Assembly: GCA_023362775.1 (NCBI GenBank)
Contig: JALMGJ010000012.1
Coordinates: 18,427,501 to 18,491,500, forward strand
Reading direction: 5' to 3'
DNA length: 64,000 nt
DNA from: Charina bottae
Taxonomy: Eukaryota; Chordata; Lepidosauria; Squamata; Charinaidae
The notes under the pieces were generated by a model that was not told the origin of the DNA, made no database searches, and saw only the letters and a program-made list of their open reading frames with translations. This document shows, piece by piece, positions 1-11,900 of this stretch (the stretch's first letter is position 1; every line of letters begins with the position of its first letter). Made by a program: the position numbers and the translations under genes.

Positions 1-1081
1 TACTCTCTTCCACAAATTACTATGGGTGTTAACTTCTGATGGTGGTTCCATACCCTACATTTCTATTGGGTTTTCCTCCTTTCTCTCCTCCCAGCTCACT
101 TCCTGGTTCTATTTTAATTCTCCTCCCTGACAAAATTAAAGTGCTGTTGGCTGTTTTGTCCTCTGTAAGAGTTGGAAAGGTCACCCTATTGAAACCCTAA
201 AAGATCTTGAAGTCAAGTTTGCCTGCTGGAGACTACAGTGGTCTGCTCATGTCATCATCTTGGCAACAGTATGAAAGTAGTGTGCCATTGCCTGCTTCAA
301 GGGTGTTTTTTTTTTAACTTCCCGGTGTAGCCAATAGTTGTGGGATTTCCTGGTGGTTTCCCATCCAGATACCAACCAGAGATTAGCCAAGGTCATCTGC
401 TTTAGGCAATGATGGTATAAGCAAAGCTGACTCACAGGTCAGGACCTGCAAATAAAACTGGCATTGCTCTGTGTGGGTTCACACATTGTGATAAGCATGA
501 CTTCTGTCTGGGTTCATCATACAAGCTAAGCTGAAGTCAGACACATCCTGTTTAGCTTAGTGTGCAAACCTGCCATTGAATTTGGCCACTCTATATTTGG
601 CCGTTTTCACCTAGTCTTGTTAATTTCTGCTGTGCAAGTTGGAATGCTGAATGTGGCTCCCCAAGAGAAAAGTGTGGCTGACTCCCTACTTTAGAGAAAT
701 TGTAGAAAGGAAAAAAAAATAGCTGATACCGCTTCTGTGAAAAAACCATCCCAGATGAGAGCAGGAAGTAGAAATGCCTTTAGCTTTTTGTCCTTTATCT
801 TTCTTTTTCATATTTGAAGTTGAGCTTTTGTATCTCTCCCCCTACAGGGATGCACAAACTTTTCCTACATCAAGAACGTGTGTTTCTCTCTCTACAGGAT
901 GAGTAGAGATTTGAATATTCCCATTTGAACGTGCAGAAGAACACAGAAAGGAACATAGAAAACCATTATATATCCTACTCTTAGTTGCCTTTCCAAAAAT
1001 TCAAAACAAAACAACTTCAGTTAGCAACAAACTGAATGAAACAGGCCTTAAGAAGAAATAGGACCCCTGTATTTTTAAGTA

Positions 1082-1774
1082 CAGGTAGTCCTCGGGTTAT
1101 GACCACTCATTCAGCAACTGTTCAAAGTTATGATGGTGCTGAACAAGGGGGACTTATGACTGGTCTGCAAAGTTGTGGCCATCACACCATCTCTGCGGTC
1201 ACATGATCGAAATCCAGGCGCTCCGGTGCCCGGCTCATGATTATGACATTGCAGCAAGCTGTGGTCACGTGATTGCCATTTGCGACCTTCCCTGCCAGCT
1301 TCCCACAAGCAAACTCAATGAAGAAACTGGCAGGGGAGGTTGCAAGTCTCTCCCGTAAGCCACTCCCACCGCTTTTTCTCCCGAGGAGCTCCACTACGGA
1401 GTACCCCCCGCCCACCCGCGCTCCGTAATAGCTCCTGCAAGCCTGCCCGCGGCCTGCGCTGGCCCACCCATGCTCATTAGCACCCACCTGTGGCCCTCAC
1501 CAATTCTCAGTAGTGCCTGCCTGCGGCCGCTGCTGGCCTTCCCACAGCACTTACCCACTCGCCTGCAGCTCTTGCCTGCTGGCCTGCTTGCCTAGGACTC
1601 TGGTCACATGAGGTCTCTTACAGACCCGCGCGGTGTCTGGGTTATGACAGCAACTAGGACTGCTGGGATTGCTGTTGCTAAGCAACACAGTCATGTGACA
1701 TCATGCTTTACGACCGCATTGCTTAGTGACGGAAATTCCAGCCCCAATTGCCGTTGTAATGTGAGGGCTACCTG
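1082..1774. mobile_element. Tc1/mariner-like MITE, long variant
   Basis: Ends acaggtagtcctcg and gggctacctgt form terminal inverted repeats flanked by TA. The interior carries the recurring phrases 'gtcacatgat' and 'gcttagtgac' found in the two sibling copies at 19.4 and 36.8 kb. Those are 409 bp each; this one is 693 bp because of an extra GC-rich segment around 1340-1600. Confidence 0.7.
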
Positions 1775-1879
1775 TATGTCTTCATTTTTAGCAACATTCC
1801 ATATATGTAATATGTGTACAAATTTGTCAATCTAATTTTTAGGTGTTACATAGGTTGGATATTTCATTTCCCTGTTCAG

Positions 1880-2023
1880 GTGTCATGGAAAAACTTGGTC
1901 TTGGTCCAGCTATCCTCCTTCAGGATAATCCCAGACTTATCTATGCCAGGTTGACAGGATTTGGCCAATCAGGAAAATATGTCAAATTGGCAGCTCATGA
2001 TATCAACTATTTGGCAGTGTCAG
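1880..2023 (+). CDS. AMACR: AMACR exon 2
   Basis: 144-nt exon entered in phase 1 after a pyrimidine-rich acceptor and left at CAG|gtatgt. It encodes [15 protein letters not shown] through [11 protein letters not shown]. The His of AHDINY corresponds to the catalytic histidine of the racemase family. Confidence 0.96.
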
Positions 2024-4441
2024 GTATGTGACACTATAACCTCCGTTGCAAAATATTTCTAAGTTAAATATTTAAAGCCTACGGAGTTATGGTTAATGTA
2101 GTTAAAAATAATGTGGAGATTTTGTGTGCATTTGTATGTGTTTTTAAGCTACTAAATAATTAAAGCTCATGAATATGTGTGTGATTGGGATTCATTGATT
2201 ATCAGTTTTATGTATTTAGCCCAGTCTTTTTCAAACTTGGCAACTTTAAGATGAGTGGACTTCAACATCCTGAATTCGGGGAGTTGAAGTCCACTCATCT
2301 TAAAGTTGCCAAGTTTGAAAAACACTGATTTAGCCAATGGGAAAAAGTAAGCCAATTCTAGAGATTTTGATGTCACCCTGGAATAGTGGTTAAAGGGTTG
2401 GACTTGGAAAATCTCTGGGTAACTTTAGGGCAGTTACTCTTGCTCTCTGTCAGCCCAGCCGAATTCATGGGATGATCTTGTAGGGACATATTGGAGATTC
2501 CCACATAAACAGCCACGAACTCCTGAAGGAGAGATGGGATATACCTTTAATGAATAACTTGCTTTCGTTTTGCTGTGTAGAACTGAGTTACGGACTTTGC
2601 TCCAAAGTGCAGTGTTTTGCAAGAGCGAGTGAAACGTTTGTTAATCTTCCTAAATATAGTTTAGACTTTGATCCTGTGGATGCTTTCTGAGACAAACACC
2701 CATTGATCACAGAGGGACTTACTTCCAAGTCAACATTCATGGAATTGCAATGGGGATAATGTTAACTTGAAAAGGATATTCTTTAAATGGAAAAAGAAAC
2801 TTAGATTCAGATAATTAGAAAATAAACTACCTCTGCTTATCAGGCAAGCAATTCTTTTGGCAGAAGTCAGTGGAAAGGGCCCAGCTATAATTTTGATCTC
2901 TTTTGTGCAGGATCTCGACTCAATTATTTGCCAAAGATCTCCTAAAGAGATCTGGCCTGCATTCTCTTAGAGCTTCCTTTTCATGGACAACTGAATAAAG
3001 GAATGAAAAAGAAAGTATTAAAACTTAGATGTGAAGGTAGTCTGGCTGCAACACCAGCCACCCCATTGATTGCCAGGGTTGCTTTGACTGGTCTTCGTAA
3101 AGAAATTTAGAGCTGATCTTCAGGGTGGAAAGAATAAGCTGTTCAGGGGAGACTTGGAGAAGAGATTACACCAGTGTTTTGAGTGGACTTTTAACTCCCA
3201 GAATTCCCCAGCCAAAATGTTGGATTACACTGTGGATTGAAGAAAGCATGAAAAGGAAATTCAAAATAACTCTGCCTTGATTTTGTTCAGTATAAGGTGG
3301 GACAGAAAGTTGGGCAGGCTTTCGAGATTCTGTTATTATACCCTACAACAGAGCTTTCCAAACTGTGTGTTGCCACACAACCCAGAAGCGCTGATCATCA
3401 TCAGTGCTTCCGGGTTTTCCCACGGCGACACCCAATGGCGGTGCGCAAAAACCGAAAGCAGCAGCAGCGCTTCCGGGTTTTTGCGCGCTGCCGCAGTGGC
3501 GGCACTTCTGGGTTTTCCCGCGGCGACACACCAACGCCGCGGGAAAACTTTGGAAAGCCCTGCCCTACAACAACAAAGTAGCATTCCTGGAATCCTGGCA
3601 GTGTACTGTTGTCTGTGAACATATATCTAAATTTAAAAAGCAGTAGGTTGGATTAGGATGGATTTCATAATTGGAAGTTCCATTTGCATTTTAAAAGGAC
3701 AGAGAAAAAAGATATTATACTGCCTGGGCATTTTTAAAAAAATGAATATTTCTTGTATATAGGTGTGTTGTCTAAACTTGGCAGAAAAAATGAAAATCCT
3801 TATGCTCCTGTCAATCTTCTGGCTGATTTTGCTGGCGGAGGAGTTGTGTGTGCAATGGGTATCATCATGGCCTTGTACGAACGTACAAAATCTGGGAAGG
3901 GGCAGGTCATTGATGCAAGCATGGTAAGTTTTTTTTTTTCATTTATAGAAGAAGAACAAAGGGAAACTGTCTTAGGAATCTGACCTCCTCAATCCTAAAA
4001 ACTTTTCCTGGTCCAAGTTCCATTTGAGCTTTATTTTGTGTGATGATGTAGTTATCTCTTGAATTCCTGATGAACCATTACAAGCTGCAGTTAATGAAAA
4101 TGGAAGCATTGCTTCCCATTGCAAAGGACAAAGTTGTCCCTAGGTTTCTGCTGTGATACTGAAGTAAGGTTTAGCACTGAGCATGTAGCATCAAGGAAAA
4201 GGGCAAAGAAAAAGTAAAAACTTCCTATATTCTCAGGCACTTTCACTTTTTGATCTAACGTGAGGGCAGTACTTCTGTATCCAGTAACTTGAGAATAAAT
4301 AACATTGAATTCTTTGAGTCTTAATTCCAAGTAGGCAGATATAATATTGGGCCAAACACAGTAATTTCTTTTAGATCTCCTATGTAGCTATGTATCTTGT
4401 TTTTATCTTGTCCGCTGCCAAAAATAAAATTTGTTATTTCA

Positions 4442-4486
<45 letters not shown>

Positions 4487-7400
4487 CAAACTTCTATCAC
4501 CGCCCATCTCCCTCCACCGGAGGGACTCTGGGCGGTTTACAACAAAATAATAGAAACAAAAAACATAAAATATACATAGAATATAAAAATACAAATTATA
4601 AAACAAGATTAAAATCCAAGAGGCAAGAGTGGTAAAACGATCTAAATCAATCCAATGTAGGAGAGGGGCTCTCTAAGGTATTAGCCATCCCCAAGAGTGA
4701 CTATTCCTTCCTTGGTCCCAAGCAAGGCGGCAGAGCCAGGTTTTCAGGTTCTTCCGGAAGGTCAGGAGCGAAGGGGCTAATCCCACCTCCGGGGGCAAGT
4801 TGTTCCACAGGGCGGGAGCTACTGCAGAGAAGGCACGCCTCCTGGACCCCGCCAGATGGAACTCTCTTATAGATGGGGTCCGTAGCATGCCCTCTCGGCA
4901 TGACGGGTGGGACGGGTGGATATATTGGGGACGAGGCGGTCCCTCGGGTAACCTGGCCCCATGCCATGTAGGGCTTGTTTTAGCTTTACCCTGAGTTTTG
5001 TTTCCATTCATTCATTCATCTGCCTATCTCAAATACATGATGTGGTTTGTAACAGCTACTGTAAGTGTACAGGCCGAGAGCTCTTCCAGCTGATGATACC
5101 CATAGATGGCAAGAATAGAATAAACTTTAGGGCTGTGCAGTGCTTCAGATGCTAAGGTAGAGATGTACTTCATGGTGAAAGATACCTGTCGGGATCTTTT
5201 AAACCAAACGTGTATTTTCCTGGGATCGTGTGATGGTAGCTGTGTGATCCTGGGAAAAGGTACGGCTGTTTCAGCCATTTTCAAGCGAGTGCTGCATTCA
5301 TGCCCCGTACACTCCAAACACATCGTTGCCCAGGATCAGCTGATAATTGGTGGGGAGTTGCACAATCTTGCAAAAAGATGCAGCCGCTGTAAGAAGTTGT
5401 AGAGAGGTGTTAGCACATTTTTGTCTTTGAATCTGAAATGCTGTGTTGCCCTAATAAACATTCTGCATATTCCCAGTTTTAATCCACATTACTGGGAATC
5501 TGTAGAAGCCTGTAGAGGAGTATGGAGACAGCCTTGAAAGAAGGAATTCAACAGCAGTTTAGCACTGAAAGGAAGGACTGAGTGAGAAATAAGATCAAGA
5601 TTGCTCCGCTTTCATTCTCTTTGGTATAAGAGCGGGGAAAGAGAATCTCTGTCAGGCTTTCAAGATTCTGTTATTATAGCCTTTAACAATAAAGTAGAGT
5701 TCCAATAGTTCTTGTAACATCTGCTTCCTGGCCTACCTTAAAGGGCTGACAAAGCCCGAGAATAATAGCTGGAGTTGAACTTAATAAGAGGTACGAAGGT
5801 AAAGTGCCCTTAAAGCTTCTCTGAATTGGGTGATGGATAAAAATTTCTCCAAGCTGAGCTCAGTTCCTGATTATGGTTCCATCCATCCATCCATCCATCC
5901 ATCCATCCATCCATCCATCCATGGCGTTGACAATTAAATGAGAAAATTATATGACCTTTTCTTCAAAAGTTTCTATATTAACATTTATTAGATTAGGCAC
6001 AATATCTGTACTGAGAATCTACAGTACAGTTACAGAGTGTTGTAGAGTTGTTTTATTGAGACTTTATAGTGTTACTTTAGCAACCGTGTCTGTATACAGT
6101 TTGTCCTTGGCTTTTGCTGATCCACACGGAATTACTTTCAGAATACAGGTACTAAAGAGAGTATCTCAGGTGCAGGATATTGGCCACAGGAGGAGACACA
6201 GAGAGCTAAAGAATAGAAAAGCAGTAATTAAAAAGAAACTGGAGATAAATGTGGAACAAAAACAAAACAAAACCATCATATGCCAGAGTTACAAACTGCT
6301 GTTAGGATTTCAGGAAGACATTGGGGAAGCAGGATGCCTGGGGTCAAAAAAGTCAAGATGGCAGCCATGCCGTCATGGCCATCATCTTGATTTTTTTGAC
6401 CTTCCTCCATGCCGAAGAAAGAAGAGAGATGAGGGCGTTTACTTCACCCACAAGAAAGCATATCTAATAGAGCAGTGCTATACTCCTATTGGCATTATCT
6501 TTGCATACACAATTGCTTCTGTGTGGTCTCTTTAAGGTAGAAGGAGTAGCGTATCTAAGTTCTTTTCTGTGGAAATCTCAAAACTTCGGCCTCTGGAACA
6601 GAGCACGTGGGGAGAACCTGTTGGACAGTGGAGCCCCTTTTTATGAAACATACGAGACCTCAGATGGGAAATTCATGGCGGTCGGTGCACTGGAGCCGCA
6701 TTTTTATGAGCAGTTCATCAGAGGTAAGTTAACCTGTTTAAGAACCACAAAAGGCTTTCGATTGATGCCATATGTTTCTACAATATATTAATAATTTTTG
6801 TAGAATTATAAGCAACTCTTTGCATAGTTGAGCGGGCAGCAAATGTTGTCCCCTTTTTTTTTTACCAGTGGAGAAACTTAGACTTGGGATTCAGTGAGCT
6901 TTCTGTTGCTATATTGTTACTTCTGGTGTGCGTTTTAGAAGTTGTTTTATCTGCTGAACCAATCTGGCTGAGTTAGGTTCTCCCAATAACTCGGATATTT
7001 TTTGGGTATTCTACTTCTTTTTAATGAACAAGCTTTATACATTTCCAATTGCATTGTTAAAAAAAAAAGGTTTGTGGCGCTTTTGGCTATGAAGAAAATC
7101 TAGAAAACAGGATCACAGATAAACAGAGGATAAATTTATTACAAGCAGTGCAACATAAAACACCAGAGAATTTTACTGTTTGCTTATAAATGAAAATTCT
7201 TTTAGAAAAGTACAAACATGAGAAATGCTCAGAAGCTTATTACATGCACTTGGTTTTTTTTTTTTGGTGGTATGGTAACTTTTATGTTAAATGTTTATTC
7301 TGTATCTGTATGGCAAGTAAAGGTAAAAGGTAAAGGTTCCCCCCGCACATTTGTGCAGTCGTGTCCGACTCTAGGGGCCGGTGCTCATCTCCGTTTGTTA

Positions 7401-8593
7401 GCCGAAGAGCCAGCGTTGTCCGAAGACACAGTGTCATGTGGCCGGCATGATGCACACGGAACGCTGTTACTTTCCCACCGAAGTGGTACCCATTCATCTA
7501 CTTGCATTTGCATGCTTTCGAATTGCTAGGTTGGCAAGAGCTGGAGCTAGTGCGGGAGCTCACTCCGCACGCAGGGCTAGGGATTCGAACCTCCGAACTT
7601 GCGATCTTCCGATCGACAAGCCTGGTGTCTTACCCACTGAGCCACTACACCCCCATGTATGTATTGTATGTATGTATGTATTGTATGTATACATGTATGT
7701 ATTGTATGTATGTATGTATGTATATTGTATGGCAAGTAACCCGTTTTTAAATGCATTATCCCCTTTCGAGATTGCCTTGCTAAAGTATAAAGCAATTTGC
7801 AAATGAATAGGTATGTATATGCATTTATTTATTGTGCTCTAGGCAGCTAGGCTTCTGAGCAACTGGTAATATAGCTGACATTTTTATTTATCCTTCAAAT
7901 CTTAACACGCTGAGTCCTTTTTTGGTTCCGTTCTTCAAAATAAAGACTTCAGTGAATTAGTTTTAAAGAACAAAGCTACGTGGTGCATTTTAATTTCTTT
8001 TATGGAAATGGCAGAAGAGATTAGACTGAAGCTACACAGAGATATGTTACAATGACAAAAATATCCAGGTGCCAGAGGGCAGATTAATGCCAGAGCAGCA
8101 CTCTTTGAATCTCCTCTTTCATTTCTACAGTCAGGGGGTGCCTATTGTTCAGAGGACCCCAAGAGATTCCACTCTGGAATCTTGTAGCTTCCGTGAAAGC
8201 ATTTTAAAAAGGAAGGTCTTTGAGTCAAGTTCGACTCCTGGTGACTTCCTGGTAAAGCAGTTTTTTTGGCATGGTAGGGAAGTGGTTTTCTCAGCTTCAG
8301 CCTACAGCTTTGGTGGTCTCTGATCCAACTTTTAACTAGTCCAAAGCTACTTAGCTTCCAAGCCAAGAGCAGCCCAATTGTTGCTACTTGCTGAGATTGA
8401 AGCATTTTAGAGCAGAAGAATTGGCGCTCATGCACATACAGTGGTATCTATTTGACAAGGAGCTATTGGGGCCTATGGGCTACTCGGTGTCCAGCTAGCA
8501 GTGGGAAAGGACTTTAATTGTATTGCTATCTCTGCTTTGAATAATAATAATAATAAATAATAATAAATAATAATAAATAATAATAAATAAATA

Positions 8594-8638
<45 letters not shown>

Positions 8639-8928
8639 CAGCCTTGGGCTGCAATTTTATGGTTCCAGAAAGGGCCTGCCCAGGCCCATTGGATTGTTGA
8701 AATCTCTTCCTCTGAGAATGGGGAAAAAAATTCCCATATTGGAGAGGTAGATCTGACCTTATATGAGCTTTCCCAGCTGGCATGCAACGTTTTGCAGCTT
8801 TTACTCATCAGAGCCCTGTTGATAGAGAAAAAATGGGTCCAAAGTCCTTCAAGTCTTCAGGTCTACGGTGGACATTTATGCTACCCATTGGTTGCAGTGG
8901 GAGAGAAACGGCAAAGAAATAATAAAAA

Positions 8929-8971
<43 letters not shown>

Positions 8972-11900
8972 TTTGTATTCTATCAAGGGATCCCAACCCT
9001 CTGTTGTTGTTGTTGTTCAGTCGTTAAGTCGTGTCCGACTGGACCATAGCACGCCAGGCCTTCCCGTCCTCCACTGTCTCTCGGAGTTTACTCAAATTTA
9101 TGTTCATTACATCGGTGATGCTATCTAACCATCTCATCCTCTGCCGTCCCCTTCTCCTTTTGCCTTCAGTCTTTCCCAGCATCAGGATCTTTTCAAGTGA
9201 GTCCTCTCTTCGCATTAGGTGGCCAAAGTATTTGAACTTCAGCTTCAGTATCTGTCCTTCCAATGAGCAGTCAGGGTTGATTTCCTTTAGGATTGACTGA
9301 TTTGACCTCCTTGCAGTCCAAGGGACTCTCAAGAGTCTTCTCCAGCACCACAGTTCGAAAGCATCAATTATTTGGCGCTCAGCCTTCCTTATGGTCCAAC
9401 TCTCACAGCCATACATTACTACTGGGAAAACCATAGCTTTAATTATACGGACCTTTGTCGGCAAGGTGATGTCTCTGCTTTTTAATATGCTGTCTAGGTT
9501 TGCCATAGCTTTCCTCCCAAGGAGCAAGCGTCTTTTAATTTCAGCAGTCACTGTCTGCAGTGATCTTGGAGCCCAAGAAAATAAAATCTGTCATTGCTTC
9601 CATTTCTTCCCCTTCTATTTGCCAGGAAGTGATGGGACCAGATGCCATGATCTTAGATTTTTTAATGTTGAGTTTCAAGCCAGCTTTTGTACTCTCCCCT
9701 TTCACCCTCATCAAGAGGCTCTTTAGTTCCTCTTCACTTTCTGCCATTAGGGTGGTATCGTCTGCTTATCTGAGGTTGTTGATATTTCTCCCGGCAATCT
9801 TAACTCCGGCTTGTGATTCATCCAGCCTGGAATTTCTCATGATGTACTCTGCATATAAGTTAAATAAGCAGGGTGACAATATACACCCTTGTTGTACTGC
9901 TTTCCCAATTTTGAACCAATCGGTTGTTCCATGTCTGGTTCTAACTGTTGCTTCTTGACCCGCATACAGGTTTCTCAAGAGACAGGTAAGGTGGTCTGGT
10001 ACTCCCATCTCTTTTAAGAATTTGCCACAGTTTGTTGTGATCCACACAATCAAAGGCGTAGTCAATGAAGCAGAAGTAGATGTTTTTCTGGAACTCTCTT
10101 GCTTTTTCCATGATCCAGCGAATGTTGGCAATCTGATCTCTAGTTCCTCTGCCTCTTCGAAACCCAGCTTGCACTTCTGGTAGTTCTCGGTCCACATACT
10201 GCTGAAGCCTAGCTTGTAGGATTTTGAGCATAACCTTGCTAGCATGTGAAATGAGCGCAATTGTACGGTAGTTTGAACATTCTTTGGCATTGCCCTTCTT
10301 TGGAATTGGAACGTAAACTGACCTTTTCCAATCCTGTGGCCACTGTTGAGTTTTCCAAATTTGTTGGCATATTGAGTGCAGCACTTCAACAGCATCATCT
10401 TTTAGGATTTTAAATAGTTCAGCTGGAATGCTGTCATCTCCGCTAGCTTTGTTGTTAGTAATGCTTCCTAAGGCCCACTTGACTTCACTCTGTAGGATAT
10501 CCGGCCCAAGGTCAGTGACCACACCATCGTGGATATCACGGACATTAAGATCTTTCTTGTATAGTTCTTCTGTGTATTCTTGCCACCTCTTCTTAATCTC
10601 TTCTGCTTCTGTTAGGTCCCTGCCTTTTTTGTCCTTTGTCATGCCCATCTTTGTACAAAACATTCCCTTGATATCTCCAGTTTTCTTGAAGAAATCTCTA
10701 GTCTTCCCCATTCTATTGTTTTCCTCGATTTCTTTGCATTGTTCATTTAAGAAAGCCTTCTTATCTCTCCTTGCTATTCTCTGGAAATCTGCGTTCAGTT
10801 GGTTATACCTTTCCATTTCTCCCTTGCCTTTTGCTTTCCTTCTTTCCTCAGCTATTTGTAAAGCCTCATCAGTCAGCCACTTTGCTTTCATACATTTCTT
10901 TTTCTTTGGGATGGTTTTAGTTGCTGCCTCCTGTACAATGTTACGAACCTCCATCTGTAGTTCTTCAGGCACTCTATCTACCAGATCTAATCCTTTAAAT
11001 CTATTCCTCACCTCCACTGTATATTCATAAGGGATATGATTTAGGTCATACCTGAATGTTCTAGTGGTTTTCCCTACGTTCTTCAATTTAAGCCTAAATT
11101 TTGCGATAAGAAGCTCATGATCAGTCAGCTCCAGTTCTTGTTTTTGCTGATTGTATAGAGCTTCTCCATCTTTCGCTGCAAAGTACATAATCAATCTGAT
11201 TTCGGTATTGACCATCTGGTGATGTCCATGTGTAGAGTATTCTTTTGTGTTGTTGGAAAAGAGTGTTTGCTATGACCAAGTGTTCCCTTGACAAAACTCT
11301 ATTAGCCTTTGCCCTGCTTCATTTTGTACTCCAAGGCCGAACTTGCCTGTTATTCTGGTTATTTCTTGACTTCCTACTTTAGCATTCCAGTCCCCTATGA
11401 TGAAAAGGACATCTTTTTTTGGTGTTAGTTCTAGAAGGTGTTGTAGGTCTTCATAGAACCGGTCAACTTCAGCTTCTTCTGCATCAGTGGTTGGGGCATA
11501 GACTTGGATTACTGTGATGTTGAATGGTTTGCTTATCTGTATCTATTCAAATGTAAGTTGTTTTTTGTCTGCCTCTGTGCCTCTCTGGAGGTGAAAGAGA
11601 TTGTAAATATGTTCTTTTGTTTTGAATAAACGCAACTATATTTTTACTGGAAAAAGCTAGTTTATTGATCTCTCTTTGCTAGCTTCTAAAACTCTGGACT
11701 TAAAAATAAATATTCGACATCCACAACCGGGGGGGCAAGGCAGTGTCAGGCTGATAGCAGCATCATTGTGGCGTCACAACACGAGTGCCACCCTGCAATG
11801 CTACATGCATTGCAATGACGCACACACACTCAAAAGGGGCAGAGCTTGTAGTGCGCTGTCGCAATGCAGTGCATCATTCTGACAAGTTCCGGGGGCTGCT

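Noticed and set aside
5951..6535. 194-codon open frame on + strand upstream of AMACR exon 4
   Set aside because: Intronic, no recognisable domain, low-complexity start and an inverted repeat inside (6338-6405). No support as a gene or exon.
7575..7655. Possible tRNA gene
   Set aside because: A tRNA-derived SINE head continuous with SINE body and BovB-like tail.
10428..11030. 200-codon + strand frame
   Set aside because: Antisense shadow of the BovB ORF2 on the minus strand.
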